From positions 1 through 49,328 of IMG/VR virus record IMGVR_UViG_3300030098_003579: a DNA stretch of 49,328 bases. The stretch is one strand, 5' to 3'. Source of the DNA: a virus. Shown here in pieces: positions 39,053 through 46,511 of the stretch. Numbering within the stretch: position 1 is the first letter of the stretch; each line of letters starts with the position of its first letter. The position numbers were made by a program, and so were the translations under genes. The notes beneath the pieces were generated by a model that was not told the origin of the DNA, did not search any database, and worked only from the letters and a program-made list of their open reading frames with translations.

Positions 39053-39320
39053 TCTCTTCTTTTGGCCAATTAATAGTGCCATCTGCTATATTAACATCAA
39101 AAGATCCATACTCTTTATTAAGTGTGTCTTGGAAATCAATAATTTTCTTTTGTGATGATCCTAGTTCATGCAATAGATTATGTTTTTGCCCTTCTAATTT
39201 ACCAATATTAAATTGAACATTATTTATTATATTTACTATTTCTTGTAATTCTTTTAAATGTTCATCTGATATTTTGTCAACCTTAGGTTTAAGATCAACT
39301 AACTTTTCTTTTTTTCCCAT
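39039..39320 (-). CDS. Small coiled-coil protein, 93 aa
   Basis: 93 aa, mainly one helix: EHLKELQEIVNIINNVQFNI, GKLEGQKHNLLHELGSSQKK and IIDFQDTLNKEYG give a heptad-like pattern from residue 20 to 70, followed by a short beta end (FDVNIADGTINWPKEE). It is preceded by a leader with repeated TTAAAT units similar to that in front of groEL. No enzymatic motif. Probably an assembly or regulatory helper of the packaging block; not identified. Confidence 0.55.
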   Translation of the reverse strand: MGKKEKLVDLKPKVDKISDEHLKELQEIVNIINNVQFNIGKLEGQKHNLLHELGSSQKKIIDFQDTLNKEYGSFDVNIADGTINWPKEENDEK

Positions 39321-39346
39321 TTTATTTAATTTAATTTAACTTAATT

Positions 39347-39703
39347 TTATCTGCAAGTTGATGGAGTTGTAGCAATTCTACCACTTGCTATGTTTATACT
39401 TTTGAAAGTTGAGCCATCATGTGATACTTTATAATATCCATCTGGTAAATAAAATCTAGTATGATCTCTCTTTTCCGTATAAATATAAGTACCTGTAGTG
39501 TATCCTCCAGCTGAACCAGCGTTATGATAATATTTATTAGGCGTTGATCCCAATGCGCAGGCAGCTGCATCACCACTTTCAACAGTTGAGCCATTTAAAA
39601 GGTACCAATCTTTCGCCCCGTCTTCTTCTCTTATTTTCCTTACTATAGTACCTTTATTTTTACCTCTACTTTGGCCCATACTAGTATTATTGCCCAAAGC
39701 CAT
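39347..39703 (-). CDS. Small structural protein, 118 aa
   Basis: 118 aa. Begins MALGNNTSMGQSRGKNKGTI with a basic glycine-rich N-terminus, then a small beta domain with aromatic residues (KDWYLLNGSTVESGD; YHNAGSAGGYTTGTYIYTEK; TRFYLPDGYYKVSHDGSTFK). There are two cysteines (near residue 48 and at 117). It shares a base with the stop of the 194-aa gene (TAATG). The neighbourhood (holin, 194-aa beta protein) suggests a minor virion protein. The N-terminal MALGNN opening is familiar from marine phage small proteins, but I cannot name a family. Confidence 0.5.
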   Translation of the reverse strand: MALGNNTSMGQSRGKNKGTIVRKIREEDGAKDWYLLNGSTVESGDAAACALGSTPNKYYHNAGSAGGYTTGTYIYTEKRDHTRFYLPDGYYKVSHDGSTFKSINIASGRIATTPSTCR

Positions 39704-40287
39704 TAGTACCCGAAATAAGCTATTATCGCACCATCATTATCATTTAATGAAACAGAATCCCATCTACCGTAAATTGTTAATCCTCCTGGAAAACTATTAG
39801 AAGCATCAATTGCCATACCACCAACACCTTCGTTTCCTCCATCGTTTTTACCTGGAGTAAGAATACTTATATATTCATCATCACTAATAGATGTTGTAGC
39901 ACTAATAGTTATAGTATCAGCAGCATCACCTGGAGTTAATACAGTTATAGTTCCAAGTAAAGCACCTGTTGCTGTTAAGTAAACTTCGTCCCCAACCGCT
40001 AGACCTAGTGAAGCTACCGTATTATCAAATACTATTGTAGCGGAACTAGAAACAGCTCCTTTAACTTGAATAGTTTGATGACCTCTATCGTGAGCCGCGG
40101 CACCTATACTTGGATATATATTTTCGTCTTTTGCTACTAAAGCACTTAATTCAGTGTTTGTTGCTAAAAACGATATCGCTACAATAGCCATACCTTCTGG
40201 GGCTGTTATAGTATTAGCTGAAGCATCCGCAAAGGCAGATCCTAGTTGTCCGAAGTTATAAGCAACTCCTGTTGAATTTATTCCCAT
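39703..40287 (-). CDS. Beta-rich virion protein, 194 aa
   Basis: 194 aa, Ala/Thr/Ile/Gly-rich and almost Cys-free. Segments EGMAIVAISFLATNTELSAL, GAVSSSATIVFDNTVASLGL and AVGDEVYLTATGALLGTITV are typical of decoration or head-fibre beta-barrels. It ends FPGGLTIYGRWDSVSLNDND then GAIIAYFGY, an ending I recall as recurrent in uncultured marine phage proteins. It lies just after the holin candidate (two-base gap). I infer a head-decoration protein; no enzyme motif. Confidence 0.55.
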   Translation of the reverse strand: MGINSTGVAYNFGQLGSAFADASANTITAPEGMAIVAISFLATNTELSALVAKDENIYPSIGAAAHDRGHQTIQVKGAVSSSATIVFDNTVASLGLAVGDEVYLTATGALLGTITVLTPGDAADTITISATTSISDDEYISILTPGKNDGGNEGVGGMAIDASNSFPGGLTIYGRWDSVSLNDNDGAIIAYFGY

Positions 40288-40289
40288 AA

Positions 40290-40718
40290 TTATTTATTAT
40301 TATTTTGTTGTTGTTCATTTTTTTTAGACGATCCGCCGAAAAAGAAATCGACAACCGTATTTACTTTAGCGCTCATAGCACCAAATATTGTTGATATAAA
40401 GCTTATTTCGAATTCACCCATTTCGATATCTCCCATTACGAAGTATCTAAACATCATAAAACTTAATCCGAAGTATGCTGCTGTGAAGAGTGTGGCAAGT
40501 ATTTTTTGAATAAGAGCATCGTCTTTATACATATCTCTAGCGCTCTTTCTGTCTTCAACTTCTTTGGCGAAAGCCTCTGCCTCAGCTTCGAGTAGTACTC
40601 TTCTAAGAGCGAGTTTAGCCTCATCTCTTTCTTTGTCTGTTGTAATAACTTTATCAAGTATTCCTTCTGCATTATCTACTATCTTACCGAATAAGCCGTT
40701 TGCAATTTTTCCTATCAT
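40290..40718 (-). CDS. Holin, 3TM-holin / gene-transfer-release type
   Basis: 142 aa. An amphipathic N-terminus (IANGLFGKIVDNAEGILDKV) is followed by a charged helix (LLEAEAEAFAKEVEDRKSAR DMYKDD region, residues 42-67). A hydrophobic helix follows at about 71-94 (KILATLFTAAYFGLSFMMFR), then a second at about 107-127 (SFISTIFGAMSAKVNTVVDF). The tail is hydrophilic (Gly/Ser/Lys/Asn/Gln). The 'E-x-x-D-R-x-S-A-R' helix followed by membrane segments is the signature of the 3TM holin family (PF11351). Such proteins make pores in the inner membrane to time lysis. It overlaps the winged-helix gene by four bases (ATGA). Confidence 0.75.
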   Translation of the reverse strand: MIGKIANGLFGKIVDNAEGILDKVITTDKERDEAKLALRRVLLEAEAEAFAKEVEDRKSARDMYKDDALIQKILATLFTAAYFGLSFMMFRYFVMGDIEMGEFEISFISTIFGAMSAKVNTVVDFFFGGSSKKNEQQQNNNK

Positions 40719-41155
40719 CGTTCATTATCTTTTATCATATCATCGATAGACTTATTCATGACCTTATCGGTGTATGATTGGTTATTAAAAAACACACTCT
40801 TTCCCGAAGTAGGTATATCTTCTTCCCCTAAAAGTATACGATATATTCTACTTATTAAGTGTGAGCACTTAAAGGAGGTTTTGAATACTGAGTATTTGAT
40901 GGTTGTTCTATTCCTGTGTCTCCACGCTTCTATCCAACCATTCCTCCTTAATTTCTCCCAACGGTTCTTATCCCAACTCATAGTATACGTTCCGTCGATA
41001 AATTCTTGACGCGTAAATCTTCCTTTACAATCTAAGTAAATTAGTAACTCAAGATCAGCATCAGTTAACCCGTAAGTCTTACAGGCCCATTTTCTAACGA
41101 GCCTGTAATACTTAAGGATTTGTAAGTCACGTAAATCATGACTTGTTAATCGCAT
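40715..41155 (-). CDS. Winged-helix DNA-binding protein, MarR-like
   Basis: 146 aa. Residues 34-78 (DLELLIYLDCKGRFTRQEFI; WDKNRWEKLRRNGWIEAWRH) form helix-turn-helix with a recognition helix, followed by a wing (RHRNRTTIKYSVF, 79-91), the layout of MarR-type regulators. A C-terminal helix carries ISRIYRILLGEEDIPTSGKS. It overlaps the holin gene by four bases and the upstream 295-aa gene by one, so it is made with the late proteins. It could regulate late or lysis transcription or be packaged in the virion; no operator was identified for it. Confidence 0.65.
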   Translation of the reverse strand: MRLTSHDLRDLQILKYYRLVRKWACKTYGLTDADLELLIYLDCKGRFTRQEFIDGTYTMSWDKNRWEKLRRNGWIEAWRHRNRTTIKYSVFKTSFKCSHLISRIYRILLGEEDIPTSGKSVFFNNQSYTDKVMNKSIDDMIKDNER

Positions 41156-42042
41156 TATGATCTAGCAGTTGCAACTATAGTACAACCATAGATTTTAATA
41201 CCTTCAGCGGTTAAAGCTGGATGAACATTTTGACCATTATAGTCTAATTCATGAACAGTTATAGCCTCTTCATAATTATTACCATTAGCTAAATGTTGTA
41301 TAACTCTACATAACTCTTTAAACTTACCACCAGTGTATTTAAGTTGTACAACGTCAGCAGCTTTAGTGCTATCTCCAGAACGGAAATGTAATTCCGCTAC
41401 ATCAATAGCATCTCCATTCCAGTGCATTCCACCATCATGAGACGAGTGACCACCTGCTAAACCATTAGCAACATCAGCAGCCATAGGTACAATTGATAAT
41501 AAATTTTTACCAGGAACACATAAATCTGAATTTAGAGCGTATAACGGAGCAGTACCAGCAATTAATGCTGTTTCATTAACCCAAACAGTATCGTCTGTAG
41601 TTAACGTTGCTCCAGCAGTAGCACTACCATCACCAGTACCTGTAGCTTCTTTAATAGTAACAACACCACTAGCACAAGTAAAACCTTCGTCTAGCATTAA
41701 AGTAACCTCTCCTTGAACGTGATTTGCTGGTGTAGCATATGGATCTGTAGCATCAGTAGTATCTAATGTGCCGGTTTTCGCAGTCCACATATCATGGAAA
41801 TTAACTCCTATATGTGCATTAGCCGCAGTATAAGAACTACCTCTTTTACTAGAACCAGCAGTATATACCCTATATACAACTTGAATATTTTTACTATCCC
41901 CATCACCAGCGCTTAAGTTTTGAGGAACAAAACCTCCATTGGTGTTAGTTATCTCTGTTAAAGCAGCTAATTGTGACGACGGTGCGACACCCGCTTGAGA
42001 ATAATATCCTTTTCTTCCGAAATATAAATATTGTGATTTCAT
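41155..42042 (-). CDS. Virion protein of a three-member YF-motif family, 295 aa
   Basis: 295 aa. N-terminus MKSQYLYFGRKGYYSQAGV shares the (L/M)YF motif with the next two upstream genes, and its C-terminal KFKELCRVIQHLANGNNYEE then AITVHELDYNG corresponds to their 'K-x2-(A/S)-(L/M)-V-K' helix followed by a strand. The insert between these two landmarks (about 150 residues of Gly/Thr/Ala-rich beta sequence) is absent in its two shorter relatives. I infer a decoration or capsid-surface protein that grew by insertion. It ends TIVATARS and overlaps the winged-helix gene by one base. Confidence 0.6.
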   Translation of the reverse strand: MKSQYLYFGRKGYYSQAGVAPSSQLAALTEITNTNGGFVPQNLSAGDGDSKNIQVVYRVYTAGSSKRGSSYTAANAHIGVNFHDMWTAKTGTLDTTDATDPYATPANHVQGEVTLMLDEGFTCASGVVTIKEATGTGDGSATAGATLTTDDTVWVNETALIAGTAPLYALNSDLCVPGKNLLSIVPMAADVANGLAGGHSSHDGGMHWNGDAIDVAELHFRSGDSTKAADVVQLKYTGGKFKELCRVIQHLANGNNYEEAITVHELDYNGQNVHPALTAEGIKIYGCTIVATARS

Positions 42043-42054
42043 AATTTATTATTA

Positions 42055-42417
42055 TTAAGAATTCAATGTAACCGCAATACTTACGATATCAGTTGAATTA
42101 GGGTTAATACTATTCAATGTATCAAAAGCAACTACATAACCGTCTCTATTTCTAGAGTTTGCTAATTTGACCATTGAGTTAATTGCACCTTTTCTGTGTT
42201 CATAATCTAATTGATCTGTTGCACCATTAGTGCAAGTTATGACCACGTCATCGGGACCATCCTGGTCACCGACCATATCTTGAGCGAACCACATTGTAAC
42301 CGCGTTAGCTCCAGTTGAATCAATAGCTGCTAAATTATTTGAATCAAGCATTACTGATATACTAGAGGCGTTAACTGTAGCGTTATCATTAAAATACATA
42401 AAGTTTATATCTTTCAT
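42055..42417 (-). CDS. Virion protein, short YF-motif paralogue, 120 aa
   Basis: 120 aa. MKDINFMYFNDNATVNASSI, then a beta region (MLDSNNLAAIDSTGANAVTM; WFAQDMVGDQDGPDD VVITC) and a helix (HRKGAINSMVKLANSRNRDG) followed by a final pair of strands (VVAFDTLNSINPNSTDI). The layout matches the 118-aa gene just upstream and the ends of the 295-aa gene downstream. It probably arose by tandem duplication. The three would be expected together in the particle. Confidence 0.6.
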   Translation of the reverse strand: MKDINFMYFNDNATVNASSISVMLDSNNLAAIDSTGANAVTMWFAQDMVGDQDGPDDVVITCTNGATDQLDYEHRKGAINSMVKLANSRNRDGYVVAFDTLNSINPNSTDIVSIAVTLNS

Positions 42418-42419
42418 AA

Positions 42420-42776
42420 TTATTCAGTTATTACAGCGGGATCAACATCACTCATACCATAAGCGCTAAGTTCATTAGCGTAAACACTATTAACCGCATC
42501 TGCGATAGTAATGATTTTTCCTTTTGCAGGGTTAGACATTGCTTTAACTAAAGCTTTCATAACTTTTCCATGGATATCAGAATCCGTAGAGATGTTTGCG
42601 TGAACTACATCAATACGCCCAGTGGTTGTTGTAGCCTCTGGAGTGCCTTTGAAATAGATCCTTGTTTTTGTTGCGGCTGAATAATCTAAACCAACAACTC
42701 TTGATACGGGTAACATCAACCCATCAAGATCTGCTGTAACATCAGCTGCAAAGTACAAATAGTTTTCTGCGTACAT
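42420..42776 (-). CDS. Virion protein, short YF-motif paralogue, 118 aa
   Basis: 118 aa. MYAENYLYFAADVTADLDGL, a beta region (VVGLDYSAATKTRIYFKGTP; GRIDVVHANISTDSD) and the family helix KVMKALVKAMSNPAKGKIIT with the terminal strand IADAVNSVYANELSAYG. It is the first gene after groES and a 117-base gap holding a hairpin. Related to the next two genes as described there. Chaperonin-assisted folding of this family is one possible reason for the neighbouring groEL/groES, but nothing in the sequence proves it. Confidence 0.6.
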   Translation of the reverse strand: MYAENYLYFAADVTADLDGLMLPVSRVVGLDYSAATKTRIYFKGTPEATTTTGRIDVVHANISTDSDIHGKVMKALVKAMSNPAKGKIITIADAVNSVYANELSAYGMSDVDPAVITE

Positions 42777-42851
42777 ATTATATCTTTTTTTTGATTATTA
42801 ATTAATTGACTTTGATTTTTTGTTCCCGGATTATGGGTTGCGGTTTATGTA

Positions 42852-42872
42852 TAATCTCTTTAATAGAGATTA
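42852..42872 (-). terminator. Hairpin between groES and the YF-motif genes
   Basis: Stem TAATCTCT (42852-42859) and AGAGATTA (42865-42872) with a 5-base loop, within the 117-base gap after groES. On the minus strand the hairpin is not followed by a U-run (the next bases are TACATAAACC), so it is a weak terminator candidate at best; it could also protect mRNA or process the transcript. On the plus strand a T-run follows, but no plus-strand gene ends here. Confidence 0.4.
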
Positions 42873-42893
42873 CACGTTTTTAGCGAATAGTAA

Positions 42894-43151
42894 TTATTCT
42901 ACTATAACTATATCCCTAGCACGTATAACCTTGTACATAGTATCTTTGTAAGATATATCATGTCCAGCTATTGCATCGTAATATATTGAATCACCTTTTT
43001 TGACTACTTCAACTAAATTACCAACAGATATTATATTAGCTTTTCTATATCTATTTGTTTCATCTGTTTCATCTGTTAATATAAATCCACCAACTTTTTT
43101 TGGTCCTTCTTTTATTATATCTACTATAACATAATCATTAATTGCCTTCAT
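42894..43151 (-). CDS. groES: Phage co-chaperonin GroES
   Basis: 85 aa, short for GroES (E. coli 97). Order of motifs: N-terminal strand KAINDYVIVDII, mobile loop region with GGFIL (21-25) where GroES has GGIVL, strand KANIISVGN (37-45), KKGDSIYYD (51-59) for the VGDIVIF strand, and a final DIVIVE (80-85). The roof hairpin is short. It caps the GroEL ring and triggers the folding cycle. The ATG lies inside the end of groEL (14-base overlap), so it is translated after groEL; in bacterial operons groES comes first. Probably folds phage structural proteins with its partner or competes for the host ring. Confidence 0.9.
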   Translation of the reverse strand: MKAINDYVIVDIIKEGPKKVGGFILTDETDETNRYRKANIISVGNLVEVVKKGDSIYYDAIAGHDISYKDTMYKVIRARDIVIVE

Positions 43152-44703
43152 TTACTCTTATATTAGAAATTACACAATCTGCTGACATTATAGTTAATGC
43201 TACACTTACAGCATTTTTAAGTGCAGACTTAGTTACTAACACAGGATCAATTATTCCTTCACGAACCATATTAGGGAATGTTCCATCTATTACGTTACAA
43301 CCATAACCTTCTTTTAAATTACTAGGATTCATCATTAACCCAGCATTATCCATAATAGTTTCAAATGGAGAAGATAAAGCATTAAGCAGTACTTCACCAG
43401 CCTTGCTGGTCGAAATTTTTTGAGATGCGTTCAATAATGCGATTCCACCACCTGGTACAATACCTTCTTGTAATGCAGCTTTAGTTGCGTATATAGCATC
43501 TTCAACTCTATCTTTCTTTTCTTTTAATTCAACTTTAGAATTAGCACCTACTCTTATTATACCTACACTACCTGATAACATAGCTAATCTATCTTCAAGT
43601 TTCTTTTTGATAAAATCATTTGATTCTTCAGTTAAGTGTTTATTTAATTCATCTATTCTATCCTCAATACCCTGAGTCATACCTTCTAAAGTTAGCACAG
43701 TATTTTTATCATCAGTTACAGCAAATTCAGCTTCACCCAAATGCTCTGGCTTCATAAGATCTAAATCATCACCTAGTTCTTCATTAAGTATAGTGGCCCC
43801 AGTTAATATAGCTAAATCTTCAGTAGCATCCTTCTTAGTAGGACCAAAGCCTGGTAAATCAATAATATTAACCTTAATAGTACCTTTTACCTTATTCATA
43901 AGTAAAGCAGCTTTAACTTGTTGTGCTACTGGTGCTACAATTAGTAAAGATCTGTTGTTCTTTATAACATGTTCTAATATATTTTGTATTTTACGTACAT
44001 TAGGTATTTCAGATGAACATATAAAAACTAAAGGTTTATCTAATTCACACGTCTGTTTTTCAGTATTAGTAACAAAATGTGGTGATGTTAAATTACAATC
44101 AATTTTAACACCATCTACAATATCAACGTATGTATCCTCTGATTCGCTTTCTTCCATTAATACTACACCGTTCTTTCCAACTTTATCATAAGCCTCGGCT
44201 ATTATAGCTCCTAACTTTTTATCGTTGTTACAAGATATAGCACTAACAGATTTAAGCATATCACCTTCTACATCAATAGCTATATTATTTAAATAGCTTA
44301 TGACACTATCTAGTGTTTCATTAACTCCATCTTTAATTTCCCTGATTGTAAGACCATCCGCGACTGCGGTGTCTATTTGCTTGATTATTGCTTCAGCCAA
44401 CACTGTAGCAGTTGTTGTGCCATCACCAGCATCTTTAACTGTATTTCTGGCAGCTTCTTTGATTAAGGTTGCACCCATATTTTCTACCGGGTCATATAAG
44501 ACTACGCTCTCTGCAACGGTTACTCCATCTTTTGTAATGACCGGTTTGCCTCTCCCATCTTCGTAGATAACACATTTACCTGATGCACCTAACGTAGATT
44601 TTACGGCTTGGGCTAACTTATTAACTCCAGTGATGACTCTTTCTTTAGCTTCACCACCGAAGTCTAAGTTCTTAACCAATTCGCTTGGTAAGTTATATTC
44701 CAT
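43138..44703 (-). CDS. groEL: Phage chaperonin GroEL
   Basis: 521 aa with the full Hsp60 plan. Key residues: TKDG (57-60; Asp corresponding to E. coli D52), DGTTTAT (94-100; D87 region), the apical domain (about 190-370, e.g. SVSAISCNNDKKLG and MEESESEDTYVDIVDG at its borders), and VEDAIYATKAALQEGIVPGGG with the catalytic Asp and the nucleotide-binding glycines. It ends NIRVNEGN without the GGM tail that lines the cavity of most bacterial GroEL. ATP-driven folding chamber for phage proteins. Phage GroEL genes are known but uncommon; here it lies among virion genes upstream of groES. It is preceded by an A-rich leader with repeated TTAAAT units. Confidence 0.95.
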   Translation of the reverse strand: MEYNLPSELVKNLDFGGEAKERVITGVNKLAQAVKSTLGASGKCVIYEDGRGKPVITKDGVTVAESVVLYDPVENMGATLIKEAARNTVKDAGDGTTTATVLAEAIIKQIDTAVADGLTIREIKDGVNETLDSVISYLNNIAIDVEGDMLKSVSAISCNNDKKLGAIIAEAYDKVGKNGVVLMEESESEDTYVDIVDGVKIDCNLTSPHFVTNTEKQTCELDKPLVFICSSEIPNVRKIQNILEHVIKNNRSLLIVAPVAQQVKAALLMNKVKGTIKVNIIDLPGFGPTKKDATEDLAILTGATILNEELGDDLDLMKPEHLGEAEFAVTDDKNTVLTLEGMTQGIEDRIDELNKHLTEESNDFIKKKLEDRLAMLSGSVGIIRVGANSKVELKEKKDRVEDAIYATKAALQEGIVPGGGIALLNASQKISTSKAGEVLLNALSSPFETIMDNAGLMMNPSNLKEGYGCNVIDGTFPNMVREGIIDPVLVTKSALKNAVSVALTIMSADCVISNIRVNEGN

Positions 44704-44754
44704 ATGTATTTAATTTAATTTAATTATACTTGTGTAGATTTGAAGTTCTACTTC

Positions 44755-45771
44755 TTATATTGCTCTCTTTTCTTCTTTTAGCCTTTTTACATCAGCTTTA
44801 GCAGTTTGAAATTCTTCAGATTTTCTACCTTTTGTTTTTCTAGCTTCTCTTTTTTTCTCTCTCGCTGCTTTTATTTGCTTTCTTTTTGTTCTTCTTTTAC
44901 CTTTATCAGTTTTATTTAACTCAGGATCTATACCAGCAAGATATGCCACCGCATCAAGATCTCCTCTATCAAGTGATTTTTGCCAATTCTTTTTTGCTTT
45001 TTTCTCTTGTCTATCCGCTTTTCTTTTAGTTCTTCTAGCTTTTCTTTCATCTCCTTTACCTACTCCTAAGAATTGACCAACTTTTGTATCCTTGAATTTC
45101 TTTCTATCAAACTTATCTTCACCACTTCCTCCACCAGCAAAAGGATCACTAGTATTTTTCTTTTTTTCTTCTTTCACATTACCTGCCGTAGGATCAACGT
45201 CAAAATCTTTTTGCCCTTTATGTCCTTCTAATTTTTCTTCTGTAGTAGGAGCATCATCTTCGTTTAATAAGGGGTGTACTGTTCCATCTGGCATTTCACC
45301 AGTTTTGTTGTAGTGGTCATACTGCTCTTTAGTCATCTTGACACCATCAACTTCAAACCTTTTTTCATTTTCTTCATTTTTATCTTCTTTAGATAATTGA
45401 TATCTTTTAGAAACGCCATAAGCTTCATTTATTTTATTTTGAATCTTTTTATATTCATCTGATGAAGTGTCACCAGCATCTCTTAGTGCATTTCTTTGTT
45501 TAGCTAAATCAGATAAATCCCAACCTTTTGCTGTAGCTGCTTTCTTTGCTGTAGCCCAATCAGCTTTTTTATAAACTGATCTTTTCTTCATGGTAGTCTG
45601 CGGAGTAATATCTGTTTCAATATCTTTTCTAGTTACTGTTTGAGGTTCATACTCAGATGTTTTCCTTTCTAGTTTTCTTGCTGTTCTCATCATTCTCTTT
45701 TCGTTCTGATGGAAAGCTGAACCCATTCCGGTTCCTTTGCCCGGATTAAAACCTTTCATTTTAAATGCCAT
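44755..45771 (-). CDS. MAFKM-tag family protein, 338 aa, highly basic
   Basis: 338 aa. Begins MAFKMKGFNPGKGTGMGSAF, sharing the MAFKM tag with genes at 46.2 and 46.5 kb. The middle has a copy of a short motif, VDGVKMTKEQYDHYNKTGEM, also present in the 97-aa gene (DGKEVTTAEWKHYNKTGELP). The rest is strongly charged, especially Lys/Arg-rich (GKGDERKARRTKRKADRQEK; KTDKGKRRTKRKQIKAAREK), so it may bind nucleic acid or the acidic scaffold. No catalytic motif. It directly precedes groEL. A packaged basic protein is my inference. Confidence 0.6.
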   Translation of the reverse strand: MAFKMKGFNPGKGTGMGSAFHQNEKRMMRTARKLERKTSEYEPQTVTRKDIETDITPQTTMKKRSVYKKADWATAKKAATAKGWDLSDLAKQRNALRDAGDTSSDEYKKIQNKINEAYGVSKRYQLSKEDKNEENEKRFEVDGVKMTKEQYDHYNKTGEMPDGTVHPLLNEDDAPTTEEKLEGHKGQKDFDVDPTAGNVKEEKKKNTSDPFAGGGSGEDKFDRKKFKDTKVGQFLGVGKGDERKARRTKRKADRQEKKAKKNWQKSLDRGDLDAVAYLAGIDPELNKTDKGKRRTKRKQIKAAREKKREARKTKGRKSEEFQTAKADVKRLKEEKRAI

Positions 45772-45800
45772 TTGTATATATTTAATCGATTATTATTTAT

Positions 45801-46196
45801 TTATGTTTTTTCAGCAGCAATTGCCTCTTGTTCCCAAGGATGATCTGGATGTCCCTCTGGCAATCTACCTGCGGGACCGTCTATCATACCATCTCTTCTA
45901 AAGTATATCTTACCTTCCCACATTACCCAATTATCTCCATAATTAGCTCTACCATCCGCTATATCTTTCAAGTGCTTCATTTCGTGCTTAATAGTCCTTT
46001 TTAACATCGCAGGACTTATTTTAGCTTCAGAATTAATAGATATAGTACCATCGTTATTAGCTTCTGCTATAGTACCTTTATCTAAAGGAGTACTTATTAT
46101 TTTAACATTGTTAGAATTAAAAGATCTACCTTTAGCTATTTTAACAGTACTGGAATCTTTTATATCCCTTCTCTCTGATCCTAATTTGAAAGACAT
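45801..46196 (-). CDS. HExxH metalloprotease-like small protein, 131 aa
   Basis: 131 aa. N-terminus MSFKLGSERRDIKDSSTVKI is a variant of the MAFKM tag. Residues from about 66 read MLKRTIKHEMKHLKDIADGR: HEMKH is a zinc-peptidase HExxH motif. A later WEQEAIAAEK near the C-terminus offers a Glu that could be the third zinc ligand, as in gluzincins. The rest includes FRRDGMIDGPAGRLPEGHPD. It is small for a protease but complete in the motif. It could be a virion-associated peptidase, or process other virion proteins; no classical prohead protease was found in the window. Activity unproven. Confidence 0.6.
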   Translation of the reverse strand: MSFKLGSERRDIKDSSTVKIAKGRSFNSNNVKIISTPLDKGTIAEANNDGTISINSEAKISPAMLKRTIKHEMKHLKDIADGRANYGDNWVMWEGKIYFRRDGMIDGPAGRLPEGHPDHPWEQEAIAAEKT

Positions 46197-46203
46197 TTAT
46201 TTT

Positions 46204-46497
46204 TTATTTAAGTTTTTTGGTAAGTTTATCAATTCTTCTTGCAATTCTTTTTTCTTTTTTTGTATACCATGGTAATTCACCAGTTTTGTTATAATGTTTC
46301 CACTCTGCAGTAGTTACTTCTTTGCCGTCAATAGTGATTTTACTAGGATTTTGAGTATTCTTTTCTTTCTTTTCTCCAGATTTAGATTCAGATCCTAGAA
46401 TTAACTTTTGTTTAGGTAGATCATCATCTGTATTAGTTTTTTTATAAGCAGATGCTTTTTTTGTGAATGCTGACCATCCTGTCATTTTGAATGCCAT
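46204..46497 (-). CDS. MAFKM-tag family protein, 97 aa
   Basis: 97 aa, MAFKMTGWSAFTKKASAYKK then a polar Lys/Ser/Asp-rich region, the shared motif DGKEVTTAEWKHYNKTGELP, and a basic C-terminus (KKEKRIARRIDKLTKKLK). The motif is also found in the 338-aa protein, so the two share both N-terminal tag and an internal motif. Small basic protein of the virion block; no catalytic residues. Confidence 0.6.
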   Translation of the reverse strand: MAFKMTGWSAFTKKASAYKKTNTDDDLPKQKLILGSESKSGEKKEKNTQNPSKITIDGKEVTTAEWKHYNKTGELPWYTKKEKRIARRIDKLTKKLK

Positions 46498-46511
46498 ATT
46501 ATTTATTTTTT

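Noticed and set aside
40463-40672. 69-codon minus-strand frame inside the holin gene
   Set aside because: Shadow in another frame of a gene with clear holin features.
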